Below are positions 15,940 to 25,163 of a stretch of 64,000 nt of DNA, piece after piece; the stretch's first letter is position 1, and each line of letters opens with the position of its first letter. A program made the translations under genes and the position numbers. The DNA lies in the NCBI GenBank assembly GCA_027307235.1, contig DAHUXH010000007.1:124001-188000 (forward strand), written 5' to 3'. Below the pieces are notes generated by a model. That model made no database searches. It had not been told where the DNA came from and saw nothing but the letters and a program-made list of their open reading frames with translations. The stretch comes from Vulcanimicrobiota bacterium (GTDB lineage Bacteria > Vulcanimicrobiota > Vulcanimicrobiia > Vulcanimicrobiales > Vulcanimicrobiaceae).

Positions 15940-17910
15940 CTAGAGGTAGGTGTTGAACCAGCCGACGAGGCGGCGTGCGATGTCTTTCTGGTCGGCGGGT
16001 TTGCCGACGGCGTGGCCTTCGTTGGGGTAGACGACGAGCGTTGACGTCACGCCGAGCGTGCGCAGCGCATGCCAGTACTCAAACGATTGGGGTGCCGGGC
16101 ATTCGAGGTCGCGTTCACCGACGACGACCAGCGTCGGCGTGCGGACGTTCTTGATGAACGTGATCGGCGCGCTGCGCGCGTAGACCGCCGGATCATCGTA
16201 GACCGACGCACCGAAGTACGGGATCATCCATTGATCGATGCCGTTTTCGCCGTAGTAGCTCAGCCAATCCGAGACGCCGGCGCCGGCGACGGCTGCTTTG
16301 AAGCGATGCGTCTGCGTGATTGCCCACATCGTCATGTAGCCCCCGTAGCTCCATCCGTAGATGCCGACGCGCTTGGAATCGATCGGCGCAACCTTCGTCG
16401 CGGCGGTGACGCCGCTGGTGATGTCGCGCAGATCGCCGTAGCCGAAGTCTTTGACGTTGGCTTGCGTGAAGCGTTCGCCTTGTCCGAAGCTGCCGCGCGG
16501 ATTGGGAAGGAACACGAAGTACCCTTGGCTGAGGAGCGCGGCTTCTTGGCGTGTCGGGAAGCTCGGAAGATTCTCAGCAGCCGGGCCGCCGTGGACGACG
16601 ACGACCATCGGGTAGCGTTTTCCGGCCTGGACGTTCTTCGGCGCGATCAGCCAGCCTTGAACGTGGAAGCCGTCATTGGTCCATTCGATCGACTTGGCGC
16701 CGCTCCAGAATCGCGCGGCATCTTGATTGACGGACGTGAGCGGCTGCACGTGTCCGAGCGTTCCCGCGTACACCTCGGGCGCATGCATGACGGACTGCAT
16801 GACATACGCGACGTGCGTGCCGTCGTCGGCGAGTTTCGCGCCGCCGAGGATCGAGTCGGTGTTGCTGCTGACCGGCGTGAATCGGTCGGCGCCCACGTCG
16901 ATTTTTGCCAGACGCATTGAACCGCTGCGATGGTAGGTCACAAACAGGGTGTGCGTGTGTCCAACCCACGCGATGCCGGCCGCTGAACCGTTGAAGTTCG
17001 GTGTGATATCGCGCTTGGCGGTGCCTTTGGGAGAAATCGTGTAGATGTCGCCGCCGGTCGAACCCTCATCGCTCATCAGGCCTTCGATGAAGGCGATCGA
17101 CGAGCCGTCGGGCGACCAGCGAGGCTGCGCGATCTGGAGTTTCGGTGCGTAGATCGACGTCAGCGCGCCGCTGTGCGCATCGATCGTGCCGAGGTGCGCG
17201 ATCCACCAGTTGTTGTCGCCGTCGCCGTGCGCATACGTCAGCGCCAGAGCATGACCGTCGGGAGCCCAGCTATATTCGTAGACGTACACGTCGGAGGGCG
17301 AGATCATCCGCATCGAGCCGTTCGACGGATCGAGAATCGTCAGGCGCTGCTCGTAGATCGTCGAGGAGATGACGCCGACTTGCCGTGCGCCGGGCGCGAG
17401 CGGCCCGGCTCTCCCCGGCGCGTTGTGAATATAGAGGAACGACAGCAGCTTTCCGTTGGGCGACCACGAGAGGCCTTGGATGTCGCCGGTGAGCTTCGAA
17501 ACGGACTGAACGCCGCTGCCGTCGGCTGCGGCGACATACACCTGCAACTGGCCTTTGCTGCGCGCGTCGGAGAGAAACGCCACGTGCGTACCATCGGGTG
17601 ACCAGACCGGGGAGCCTTCGTCGGCAAACGCGGTGCCGTCGCCGGCCGTCAGGCGCACGGGCGTTCCGCCGCCGATCGGGAGAATTTCGAGTGCGCTGTG
17701 CGGGGTCGGGTCGGTCGCGGAGCCGATGTTCCGGACGGTGTCGATGAAGGCGACCCGCGCGCCGTCGGGCGAGAGCGCGAGCCCTCCCAGGTTATGGAGC
17801 GAGTAGCTGGCGTCGAGCACCGCGTTGATGCTCGGGGATGCAGCTCCGGGAAGTGGGGCCGACAGGCATACGCATAGCGCGAATGCGGCGGCCAAAGCAA
17901 TGGTACGCAT
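15940..17910 (-). CDS. Secreted S9-family peptidase (dipeptidyl/acylaminoacyl-peptidase type)
   Basis: 656 residues from ATG 17910, with AGGAGG 4 bases upstream. Signal peptide: MRTIALAAAFALCVCLSAPLPGAA. A WD40-like propeller of about 390 residues shows LSPDGARVAF, SPDGTHVAFLS and APDGHALALTYA. The hydrolase domain has the nucleophile in GWSYGGYM (about residue 522), Asp in GERDLECPA (about 605) and His in NEGHAVGKP (about 637). It probably digests peptides in the periplasm or outside. It is paralogous to the S9 gene at 2790 but has its own terminator and stands alone. An earlier in-frame start at 17940 would add ten residues ahead of the signal. Confidence 0.92.
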   Translation of the reverse strand: MRTIALAAAFALCVCLSAPLPGAASPSINAVLDASYSLHNLGGLALSPDGARVAFIDTVRNIGSATDPTPHSALEILPIGGGTPVRLTAGDGTAFADEGSPVWSPDGTHVAFLSDARSKGQLQVYVAAADGSGVQSVSKLTGDIQGLSWSPNGKLLSFLYIHNAPGRAGPLAPGARQVGVISSTIYEQRLTILDPSNGSMRMISPSDVYVYEYSWAPDGHALALTYAHGDGDNNWWIAHLGTIDAHSGALTSIYAPKLQIAQPRWSPDGSSIAFIEGLMSDEGSTGGDIYTISPKGTAKRDITPNFNGSAAGIAWVGHTHTLFVTYHRSGSMRLAKIDVGADRFTPVSSNTDSILGGAKLADDGTHVAYVMQSVMHAPEVYAGTLGHVQPLTSVNQDAARFWSGAKSIEWTNDGFHVQGWLIAPKNVQAGKRYPMVVVVHGGPAAENLPSFPTRQEAALLSQGYFVFLPNPRGSFGQGERFTQANVKDFGYGDLRDITSGVTAATKVAPIDSKRVGIYGWSYGGYMTMWAITQTHRFKAAVAGAGVSDWLSYYGENGIDQWMIPYFGASVYDDPAVYARSAPITFIKNVRTPTLVVVGERDLECPAPQSFEYWHALRTLGVTSTLVVYPNEGHAVGKPADQKDIARRLVGWFNTYL

Positions 17911-18050
17911 GGAGCCTCCTACGGCTGCTTGGCAACACAACCCTTCGCCGGGTCATATGGCCCAACCAAGCCATGCCGCATTCAGGCTAGTCGCGGCAGG
18001 CGCGGAACGATCTGGCGGTCGAACGCATGCTGTGCAGAGGGGTGTGGGGC

Positions 18051-18638
18051 ATGTTGGATCTCGAGGGACTGTCTGCGGACGTGCGCGCCGTCATGGAAGC
18101 GCTATGGCTGGGCGATCGGTATCGTTCACGTCTGCTCAGTAACTACGGTCACGTTCGCTACCGCGAGGCGGTCACGCGGCACGTGCGTGAGGGCGACCAC
18201 CGATCGCTCTACGCCGAAGTGTCGAGCTTTCAGCCGGAGTGCGTGCAGCCCGACGCGCACGGAATTGTTCCCGACGGTTGGGCGCGCCGTCTGGTCATGC
18301 ACGATTTCTTGAGTTTGTACAACTGCGCGTACGCGCGCGTGCTGCTCGAACGCGGAGAAACACATGCCATCGTGACACGCCTTGCGCCTGCCTATGTTCC
18401 GAGCGGCGATTGCCTGCGGATCGAAGGGCTGGCCGTGCCGCTCGACGTGTTGGCAAACGGTTTTCGCGGCGCGTATCTTTCCGCTCCCAATCGCAATACG
18501 CTCGCCCTCCCGATGGGGCCGCAGTGTCGTCACGGTATTCGGCGCCTGTCCGAAGATGAGTCGTCGCGTACGTTTCGCGAGCACTCCGTACGCTTGGTGA
18601 AGTTTCGTGATTACGGTATTCCAAGGCCGATGTTTTAA
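18051..18638 (+). CDS. Hypothetical protein
   Basis: Not recognised. 195 residues from ATG 18051 (ATG 18027 would add eight). No signal peptide or membrane helix; charged and soluble. It reads like a real gene, with balanced composition, a terminator 40 bases after the stop and no competing frame. Features: LSNYGHVRYREAVTRHV, a middle stretch with MHDFLSLYNCAYARVLL, a hydrophobic YLSAPNRNTLALPMG, and Cys/His scattered (QCRHGIRRL). It stands between two unrelated genes and gives no context clue. Confidence 0.65.
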   Translation: MLDLEGLSADVRAVMEALWLGDRYRSRLLSNYGHVRYREAVTRHVREGDHRSLYAEVSSFQPECVQPDAHGIVPDGWARRLVMHDFLSLYNCAYARVLLERGETHAIVTRLAPAYVPSGDCLRIEGLAVPLDVLANGFRGAYLSAPNRNTLALPMGPQCRHGIRRLSEDESSRTFREHSVRLVKFRDYGIPRPMF

Positions 18639-18677
18639 CGGCTTCTTGACCGCTTTCTTACGATGAATTAAGCAGAA

Positions 18678-18707
18678 GCGCGAGTTTTCACTCGCGCCGT
18701 TCTTTTT
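18678..18707 (+). terminator. Rho-independent terminator
   Basis: Hairpin GCGCGAG / CTCGCGC with a 6-base loop, then CGTTCTTTTT. It ends transcription of the hypothetical gene at 18051-18638. Confidence 0.85.
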
Positions 18708-18796
18708 CACATGGCCCGTCCGAACATGAATGAGTTAGCTCATATGGGCTAACTCGTTTATGTCGCCGTCAAGGCGACGGAAAGGGTGAAATTGCC

Positions 18797-18937
18797 ATGT
18801 GCGTTCGTCGCATCATCGGTGCTCTCGCGCTGCTCTGCCTGGGGCTTGCGGGTTGTCACACCGCCGGGAAACCGCTCAGCCCGGCGATTCCGGTCCGCAG
18901 CGCCGAGGATTCCGGAGGTGTGATGCCGGGTAAGTAG
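18797..18937 (+). CDS. Small lipoprotein (46 residues)
   Basis: MCVRRIIGALALLCLGLAGC gives a clean lipoprotein signal with lipobox LAGC, followed by a mature chain of only 27 residues rich in Pro, Ser and Gly, ending VMPGK. A GGGTG box lies about 8 bases upstream. Short lipoproteins of this kind occur widely with no known role. It is preceded by a terminator and followed 49 bases later by the LuxR-type gene. Confidence 0.65.
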   Translation: MCVRRIIGALALLCLGLAGCHTAGKPLSPAIPVRSAEDSGGVMPGK

Positions 18938-18986
18938 CGCTCCTATGATTGCGGCGGCGGGTCTTGGAGGCTCGCCGCCCTAATCA

Positions 18987-20540
18987 ATGGCGATCATGTC
19001 GCCTCGGGCCAGTTCAACTCGTTCGCGCGGTTGGTACGCGCAGATGCTCAGCGAGTTTGCGCAAGCGCGATGGAGCACCGCCGCCGCCACCTACGACGGG
19101 GCGTTGGCCGAAGGTCTGAAACCGGCCCCGGATGCGATTTTGCTGCGCGCCCGCATCCTCTTGAAGCTCGATGAGAAGAAGGCGGTGCCGTTTCTGCTTG
19201 CGCACCGTTTCGAGCATGCGCCGCTGCGCGAGCGGGCGACGAGGTCGATGTATTTGGGCATGGCGTACGCCCGGATGCGCGACTTTGCCGAAGCGGACCG
19301 GCACTTCTCCGAGGCGGCATCGCATGCCGGCGACGCGCGTTTTCGCTCGGAACTTGCGTATCAGCGGGCGCGACGGCACCTCTTACACGGCGACACGCTC
19401 GGCGCATGGCATTGGCATGAAGCGGCGAGCGCCGATCGTTCGCTTGCAGGAAGAATTCGCAGCGAGCAACTGCGTTCGTTCATCCTTGCTCAGGAGGAGC
19501 GATACGTCGACCAGGCGCGCAGTGTCGTTGCCGTCCTCGACGCAATCGGAAACAAGCGCGACGATTTTCTCGAGGAATGGTGCACGTGCGTTCACACGCT
19601 TGCCGTCCTTGCCCGCGAGTTGCCGCTCTTTGATTTCGCCGAGCGAGCGCAGCGCGAGCTCGACGCCGGCGAGGCGTGGCCGGACGATTTCCGCACCAGC
19701 TGGTTTCAAGCGCTCAAAGCCGTCGGATGGTGCAAGGCCCTGCAAGGCGATAGTCTCAACGCCTTTCGTTACCTGCGCCGAGCGCAGAGCGTCGCGCCGA
19801 GTGTGGTGTGGACCGCCATGGTCCATCTCGACCGTGCGCACTTCGCGCGAACGATTCGTGAGGAGCAGTGGGCTGACAACGAAGTTGCCGCCGCCGAGGA
19901 GATCGCGGCGTCGATCGATTGGGAGGCCACCGGCGGCGAAGAACGAGTCGCGTTGCTCTTGCTGGCCGAGTCGGTCTCGCCGATCGATCCGGCGCGCGGC
20001 ACCTTTTATGTGGCGCGTTACAGCAATCTCGGTGCGGTCCGTTCGAATCTCCACCACTTCGCGTTCGATCACCGGATGGAGGCGCTCGCCGCCTACGCGA
20101 CCGGCATCGTCAAGCGCGCCAATGGGAATGCGACCGCGGCGGAAGAGTCGTTTCGCACCGCCTGGACCATCTTCGATCGCATCGGCTACGCCTGGCGCGC
20201 CGGACGCGCAGCCTTGCGCTTATTTGAAACGACCGGCAAGAGCCGGTGGGCGCACCTGGCTGAAGACAAGTTCGAGCCGTACGCGAAGTCATGGCTGGCC
20301 GATGAATGGCGGCGCAGCATGGAACAGCCGGACCGGGACGAGTCTCCGCGGCTGACGCCCATGCAAGAACGGATCTTCCGGTTGATCTGCGCCGGGCACT
20401 CGACCGATGCCATTGCACGCGAGTTGCGCCGCAGTCATCATACCGTCCGCAATCATCTCAAGCTGGTCTTCAAAGCATTCGGCGTGAACAGCCGCTCCGC
20501 GCTGGTCGCACACGCCGCGCGCCGCGGCTTGATCGACTGA
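18987..20540 (+). CDS. LuxR-type transcriptional regulator with TPR-like N-terminal region
   Basis: 517 residues. The first 440 are helical and Ala-rich, with TPR-like pairs (LGMAYARMRDFAEADRHFSEA, in part; AYATGIVKRANGNATAAEESF). The last 65 are a LuxR helix-turn-helix: LTPMQERIFRLICAGHSTDAIARELRRSHHTVRNHLK, quoted in two parts as LTPMQERIFRLICAGHST and HTVRNHLKLVFKAFGV. No receiver or AAA/MalT ATPase is visible, so it would respond to protein partners or ligand rather than phosphorylation. It sits just upstream of the polysaccharide locus, separated by a large palindrome, and might regulate it. The start is ATG 18987 or 18996. Confidence 0.85.
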   Translation: MAIMSPRASSTRSRGWYAQMLSEFAQARWSTAAATYDGALAEGLKPAPDAILLRARILLKLDEKKAVPFLLAHRFEHAPLRERATRSMYLGMAYARMRDFAEADRHFSEAASHAGDARFRSELAYQRARRHLLHGDTLGAWHWHEAASADRSLAGRIRSEQLRSFILAQEERYVDQARSVVAVLDAIGNKRDDFLEEWCTCVHTLAVLARELPLFDFAERAQRELDAGEAWPDDFRTSWFQALKAVGWCKALQGDSLNAFRYLRRAQSVAPSVVWTAMVHLDRAHFARTIREEQWADNEVAAAEEIAASIDWEATGGEERVALLLLAESVSPIDPARGTFYVARYSNLGAVRSNLHHFAFDHRMEALAAYATGIVKRANGNATAAEESFRTAWTIFDRIGYAWRAGRAALRLFETTGKSRWAHLAEDKFEPYAKSWLADEWRRSMEQPDRDESPRLTPMQERIFRLICAGHSTDAIARELRRSHHTVRNHLKLVFKAFGVNSRSALVAHAARRGLID

Positions 20541-20840
20541 CGAAGCATCCATCCCCTGCGCGCCTTCACGCAATCCGCGTAAGATCAACGGAAAACTCAC
20601 ACCTCGAACATAGCCCAGGGAAAGCGCTGATTTTCGCCAGGCCGAGGCGCGAAGAGCCGAAGTGTACTACGGTACACGAGGCCCTTCGCAACGACGGCAT
20701 GGCGTAAATCAGCGCTTTCCCTTTCGGCCTAGGGGGAGCGGGTCTTCAGCCTAGCATCTCAGCGCATCCGAATCTCGTGAGCGTATTCCGTCACCGGCTA
20801 CGATGACGGCACCAAACCACTCACGAGGAGGCTACAGAGC
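20541..20840. other. 300-base intergenic region before the polysaccharide locus
   Basis: It holds the 104-base palindrome at 20619-20722, then about 120 bases with no gene, ending in a GAGGAGG ribosome site for the 29-codon mini-gene at 20841. The promoter of the polysaccharide operon should lie between 20725 and 20825; I could not pick a convincing -35/-10 pair. Confidence 0.6.
20619..20722. repeat. 104-base palindromic intergenic element, copy A
   Basis: Outer arms GGGAAAGCGCTGATTT / AAATCAGCGCTTTCCC pair perfectly over 16 bases. An inner pair CGCCA-GCCG / CGGC-TGGCG follows, then GCGAAGAG / CCCTTCGC, and a centre GTGTACTACGGTACAC. It is the same length and layout as the elements at 54971 and 56463, with different outer-arm sequence that still pairs. 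It lacks a T-run, so it is not a classical terminator. Confidence 0.85.
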
Positions 20841-20930
20841 ATGCTTTCGGTATTTCGCTCGATCGCCACGCGCTCAACCGCCGGGATGATCTGTTCGCAC
20901 TACCGTGCGCTCGGAGCTTCATGCAGCTAA
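20841..20930 (+). CDS. Possible 29-residue leader mini-gene overlapping the dehydratase start
   Basis: ATG at 20841 has a strong GAGGAGG 9-10 bases upstream, the best ribosome site in the area. The frame codes MLSVFRSIATRSTAGMICSH and nine more residues, then TAA at 20928-20930. The stop falls 8 bases inside the dehydratase gene (ATG 20921), so a ribosome ending here could restart there. No codon run for one amino acid is seen. It may be a translational-coupling leader or chance. Confidence 0.45.
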   Translation: MLSVFRSIATRSTAGMICSHYRALGASCS

Positions 20931-22813
20931 CCCTTCCCAGCGGACCGAGCGTTCGCGGTATCCGCCCTGAGCTGCGCTTTGGACTGCTCCTTGCTGACTT
21001 GTTCATTTGCGTCGGAACCGTTTTTCTCGCGCCGGAGGTGGGCGACATCCACACGATGGGGCCCTACCAGTTGCTGTTCCTGGCCGGGCTGCTCTTCTTG
21101 TCCGGTGCGTACATCCAATTTCGCTATGAAAGTGCGCGCACGTTCGATCTGCACGACGTGCTGCGGCTGTTGTTCGGGGCGCTGGCCGGCGTTGCGCTCG
21201 CCTTTGCGTTCGTATGGTGGATTCCGAGCCCGCTCTTGCATGCATCCGGTCGTATTGTCGTCATCGCCGCCATGGCGGCATTCATCGCGCGCATGTTCCT
21301 GCGGATCGGTTTGGTGCTGCTGCGTAAGCGCATCCTCAACCATCGCCCGGATGCCCAGCGTATCATTGTGGTCGGCGTCGGCATGTCCGCATTCTCATTG
21401 ATTCGCGAGATTCAAGAAGACCGGAACATGATGATGCTCTCGGTCGTCGGCTGTGTCGACGACGGTATCGCGGTCAAGCGTGTCGACGGAGTACGCATCC
21501 TGGGCAAGGTCGATGACCTGCCGGCGCTGATCGCTCGTCATCGCGTCGACTCGGTCGTGGTCGCGATTCCGGCGGCACCGCTTCAGTTGATCAATCACAT
21601 CAAAGAATTGTGCAAGTCGTCGCGCGCTCCCAACGGGAGCCCGCCGACCGTCAAGGTAGTTCCTGACGCGTCGCAGTTGCTCAGCGACAACGTGACGATC
21701 TCACGCATTCGCGACATCAGATTGGAAGACGTCCTCTCGCGCGAGCCGGTGGTCGTCGACACCGCCGCGTTGCGGCCGCATCTGGAGAACGAGGTCGTGC
21801 TGGTCACCGGCGCGGGCGGTTCGATCGGCAGCGAACTCTGCCGGCAGATCGCAACCTTCAATCCGAAGCTCTTGGTGCTGCTCGGGCACGGCGAGAACAG
21901 TCTGTTCGCAATCGAGGGCGAACTGCGCACGAAGTATCATTTCACGCGTACGCGCATGGCACTCGCGGACGTCGCCGACGGCCCGGCGATTCGCAGCATC
22001 TTCGGCCGCTTCCGGCCGCGCGTCGTCTTCCATGCGGCGGCACACAAGCACGTTCCGATTCTCGAAGACAACATCTGCGAAGCCGTTCGCAACAACATCT
22101 TCGGGACACGCACGGTCGCACTTGCCGCTTCCGCGGCCGGGGTTGCGAAGTTTGTCTTGCTCTCGACCGACAAGGCGGTCAATCCGACCAGCGTCATGGG
22201 CGCGACCAAACGGATGGCCGAGTTGCTGTGCCAGTCGTTTGCCGGCGGAAGCAGCACCGAGTTCGTCACCGTTCGGTTCGGCAACGTTCTTGGCAGCCGC
22301 GGCAGCGTCGTTCCGATCTTCAAGGAGCAAGTCGCTAGCGGCGGACCCGTCACGATCACCCACCGCGAGATGAAGCGTTACTTCATGACCATCCCCGAAG
22401 CCGTGTCATTGGTCTTGCAGGCGATGTCGATGGGACGCGACGGCGAGGTGCTCGTGCTCGACATGGGCCAGCCGATCAAGATCATCGATCTCGCCGAGAG
22501 CATCATTCGTCTGTCGGGCTTCGAGCCGTACCGCGACATCGGCATCGTCGAAACGGCCATGCGGCCGGGTGAAAAACTCTTCGAAGAGATTCTCACCGAC
22601 TCAGAAGATTTCTCTCGGACCAGTCACCAGCGGCTATTTATCGCCAAACAAGATCGCCTCGACTATTCACGTCTGGGCTTCGGACTCAAACGTTTGGCGC
22701 GCTCGGTGACCGCCTCCGACTGGCGCACCACGCTTGCGATTATTCGCGAGTTCGTTCCGGAGTATCAACCCGAACGCGCGCCGGAGCACCTTATCACCAC
22801 GCTATCCTCATAA
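20921..22813 (+). CDS. Membrane-anchored NDP-sugar 4,6-dehydratase (PglF/WbpM/CapD family)
   Basis: 630 residues. Four or five N-terminal membrane helices (to about 140), a CoA-binding-like Rossmann region (RIIVVGVGMSAFSLIREIQ, in part, about 150-280), then the SDR catalytic domain. It has the NAD motif TGAGGSIGSEL (about 294), HAAAHKHVPILE and STDKAVNPTSVMGATKR, where Met and Lys replace the usual Tyr/Lys pair as in WbpM and PglF. These convert UDP-GlcNAc to UDP-4-keto-6-deoxy sugars, the first step to QuiNAc, FucNAc or bacillosamine-type sugars. An own GGAG site lies 5 bases before ATG. First large gene of the polysaccharide locus, 11 bases ahead of the wbpA-like gene. Confidence 0.93.
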   Translation: MQLTLPSGPSVRGIRPELRFGLLLADLFICVGTVFLAPEVGDIHTMGPYQLLFLAGLLFLSGAYIQFRYESARTFDLHDVLRLLFGALAGVALAFAFVWWIPSPLLHASGRIVVIAAMAAFIARMFLRIGLVLLRKRILNHRPDAQRIIVVGVGMSAFSLIREIQEDRNMMMLSVVGCVDDGIAVKRVDGVRILGKVDDLPALIARHRVDSVVVAIPAAPLQLINHIKELCKSSRAPNGSPPTVKVVPDASQLLSDNVTISRIRDIRLEDVLSREPVVVDTAALRPHLENEVVLVTGAGGSIGSELCRQIATFNPKLLVLLGHGENSLFAIEGELRTKYHFTRTRMALADVADGPAIRSIFGRFRPRVVFHAAAHKHVPILEDNICEAVRNNIFGTRTVALAASAAGVAKFVLLSTDKAVNPTSVMGATKRMAELLCQSFAGGSSTEFVTVRFGNVLGSRGSVVPIFKEQVASGGPVTITHREMKRYFMTIPEAVSLVLQAMSMGRDGEVLVLDMGQPIKIIDLAESIIRLSGFEPYRDIGIVETAMRPGEKLFEEILTDSEDFSRTSHQRLFIAKQDRLDYSRLGFGLKRLARSVTASDWRTTLAIIREFVPEYQPERAPEHLITTLSS

Positions 22814-22824
22814 GGGAGCACCTC

Positions 22825-24162
22825 GTGCAGCTTCTCGAATCCCCGTCTCTCCGCGAAAACGTCCTCAAACGGAAGTTCACGGATCGCTCTGCCCTGATCG
22901 GCGTCGTCGGCATCGGCTATGTCGGGCTGCCGCTCGCCGTGGAAAAATCCAAAGTCGGCTTCACCGTCATCGGCTACGATCGCAACCCGATTCGCGTCGA
23001 TCAAGTCAACCAGGGACTCAACTACATTCGCGACGTCGACGATCAAGAACTGGCCGCCGTCGTCGATTCGGGCAAGCTCTCGGCGACGGCGGACGTCGCG
23101 TCGCTCGGCAAGTGCGACGCGATCGTGATCTGCGTGCCGACGCCGCTGACGGCGCACTACGATCCCGACATCTCCTACATCACGTCGGTCGCGGAGCAGA
23201 TCGCCCAGCAGTTGCGCCCTGGGCAGTTGATCTGCCTGGAGAGCACCACCTATCCCGGCACCACCGAAGAAATCTTGCTTCCGATTCTCTCGAAGACGGG
23301 TTTGGTCGTCGGCGAGGACTTCTTTCTCTGCTTCTCGCCCGAACGTGTCGACCCGGGCAACCAGCGCTACACGACCAAGAACACCAACAAGGTCGTCGGC
23401 GGCATGACGCCGGCCTGCACGGACGTCGCGAAGTGCTTCTACGAACAAACCATTCTCAACGTGCTCACCGTGTCGTCGCCGCGCGTGGCCGAGATGACCA
23501 AGGTGTTCGAAAACACATTCCGCGCGGTCAACATTGCGCTCGTCAATGAGATGGCGATGCTGTGCGATCGCGTGGGCATCGACATCTGGGAAGTCGTCGA
23601 AGCGGCCTCGACCAAGCCGTTCGGCATCATGCGCTTCGACCCGGGACCCGGTGTCGGCGGGCATTGCATCCCGCTCGACCCGTTTTACCTCGCCTGGAAG
23701 GCCCGCGAATACGACTTCCACATGCGCTTCATCGAACTTGCGGGCGAGATCAACGTCGGCATGCCGTACTTCGTGTGCGAAAAGGTGGTCAAGACCCTCA
23801 ACCGGACGAGCCGTTCGATCAAGGGCGCCGAGATACTGGTGCTGGGTGTGGCCTACAAGCACGACATCGAGGATTGTCGTGAGTCACCCGCGCTGAAGGT
23901 CATCGAACTGCTCGATCGGGACGGCGCCCACGTCGAGTATCACGACCCGTACGTGCCAAGCTTCATCGATCACCACGGCCGGCAGTGGCATTCGGTGCCG
24001 CTCTCGCGCGACGCCTTGGAGCGAGCCGATTGCGTCGTGATCCTTACCGATCACTCGCCGGTCGACTACGATCTTGTCGTGCGCAGCGCGCGCTCGATCG
24101 TCGATACGCGCAACGCCACCCGGAACGTGAGCGGCGATTGCAGCAACGTGGTGCTGCTGTGA
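22825..24162 (+). CDS. wbpA: UDP-N-acetylglucosamine 6-dehydrogenase (WbpA type)
   Basis: 445 residues from GTG 22825, preceded by AAGGGAG. NAD-binding motif GVVGIGYVGLPLA near residue 27, then CVPTPLT, ESTTYPGTTEE, FSPERVDPGN and the catalytic Cys in GVGGHCIPLDPFY (about 281). These features separate the UDP-HexNAc dehydrogenase group (WbpA/WecC-like) from simple UDP-Glc dehydrogenases, which usually lack the PGTTEE/SPERVDPGN pair. It oxidises C6 of UDP-GlcNAc to a uronic acid. The next four genes complete the route to UDP-ManNAc(3NAc)A and overlap head to tail. Confidence 0.92.
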   Translation: MQLLESPSLRENVLKRKFTDRSALIGVVGIGYVGLPLAVEKSKVGFTVIGYDRNPIRVDQVNQGLNYIRDVDDQELAAVVDSGKLSATADVASLGKCDAIVICVPTPLTAHYDPDISYITSVAEQIAQQLRPGQLICLESTTYPGTTEEILLPILSKTGLVVGEDFFLCFSPERVDPGNQRYTTKNTNKVVGGMTPACTDVAKCFYEQTILNVLTVSSPRVAEMTKVFENTFRAVNIALVNEMAMLCDRVGIDIWEVVEAASTKPFGIMRFDPGPGVGGHCIPLDPFYLAWKAREYDFHMRFIELAGEINVGMPYFVCEKVVKTLNRTSRSIKGAEILVLGVAYKHDIEDCRESPALKVIELLDRDGAHVEYHDPYVPSFIDHHGRQWHSVPLSRDALERADCVVILTDHSPVDYDLVVRSARSIVDTRNATRNVSGDCSNVVLL

Positions 24163-25163
24163 TCGGCCGTCGCCCACGCATCGGGGTCATCGGCGCCGGA
24201 CGCTGGGGAATGAACATCATTCGCAACTGCGCGGAACTAGGCGTTCTCGAAGCGGTTTGCGATGGCGACCTGCATCCGCTGGAACAGATTCGAACGCGCT
24301 ATGAAGGCGTTCGGCTCTTCTGCGATCCTGAATCGATGTTGGCGCTTGGGCACGTGGATGCGGTCATCGTGGCCGCTCCTGCGCAGCTGCACGCAGCACT
24401 CGCGCTGCAAGCGATCGCGGCGGGGAAACACGTGTTCGTCGAGAAACCGCTGGCGCTCGGCACCGACGACGCACGCGACATCGTCGACGCAGCGCGCGCC
24501 GCCGGCCTGACGCTATTCGTCGGCCATCTGCTGATGTATCATCCGGCGATCCATCGCTTGCGTGAGTTGATCGCGGCGGGAGCGATCGGCACCGTGCGCC
24601 ACTTTCGCTCGCGGCGCGCGAGCTGGGGACGTCTGCGTTCGTATGAAGATGCGTGGTGGAGCTTCGCGCCGCACGACGTCGCCGTGCTGCTGTCGATTTT
24701 CGATGAACGTCCGGTCGGCGCCACGCATGCCCGCTGGAGTTGCGTTCAAGACAACATCGGCGATTTTGCGTACGCCGATTTCAGTTTTCCGTCGGGGCGC
24801 GGCGCGCACGTTGAAGTCACCTGGCTCGATCCGCAAAAGAACGCGCGTATCGACGTCTTCGGTTCGAGCGGCGTGCTGACGTTCGTCGACGCCGGAGAAT
24901 CGGCAACCCTGACGCTGACCCCGTGCGGTGACGGGATCGGCCGGCGCGGTAATCCGGAGTTGTGGCGCCGGGACGCCCAGCCGCAAGAGATTCCCGCCGG
25001 CGAGCCGCTGCGACTGGAGATCGACGCGTTCTGCCGCGCTGTGCGTAGCGGAAAGCCGTCGCTCACCGACGGTACCGAGGGACTCGACGTGGTGCGCGCG
25101 CTCGCGCTCACCTATCCGGAGCACCACTCTGCGTCGCGGGTTCGATTGGAGGCTTTGGTATGA
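24159..25163 (+). CDS. wbpB: Gfo/Idh/MocA oxidoreductase (WbpB-type 3-dehydrogenase)
   Basis: 334 residues from GTG 24159, which overlaps the preceding stop as GTGA. Rossmann motif [15 protein letters not shown], then [20 protein letters not shown] and the family signature VEKPLAL with catalytic-domain [16 protein letters not shown]. The C-terminal half is the alpha/beta domain of the Gfo/Idh/MocA group. In the known Wbp pathway WbpB oxidises C3 of UDP-GlcNAcA, recycling NAD with 2-oxoglutarate; position between WbpA- and WbpD-type genes supports that assignment. Specificity is inferred from context. Confidence 0.88.
   Translation: MIGRRPRIGVIGAGRWGMNIIRNCAELGVLEAVCDGDLHPLEQIRTRYEGVRLFCDPESMLALGHVDAVIVAAPAQLHAALALQAIAAGKHVFVEKPLALGTDDARDIVDAARAAGLTLFVGHLLMYHPAIHRLRELIAAGAIGTVRHFRSRRASWGRLRSYEDAWWSFAPHDVAVLLSIFDERPVGATHARWSCVQDNIGDFAYADFSFPSGRGAHVEVTWLDPQKNARIDVFGSSGVLTFVDAGESATLTLTPCGDGIGRRGNPELWRRDAQPQEIPAGEPLRLEIDAFCRAVRSGKPSLTDGTEGLDVVRALALTYPEHHSASRVRLEALV

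Noticed and set aside
20619-20722. Palindromic elements as ordinary Rho-independent terminators
   Set aside because: Arms are far longer than needed, there is no T-run on either side, and length and centre are constant among copies.
22765-23862. Long minus-strand open frame opposite the WbpA-type gene
   Set aside because: It mirrors codon-third-position bias of the real gene; the translation lacks any fold signature and is rich in Arg, Asp and His, typical of antisense frames in GC-rich DNA.
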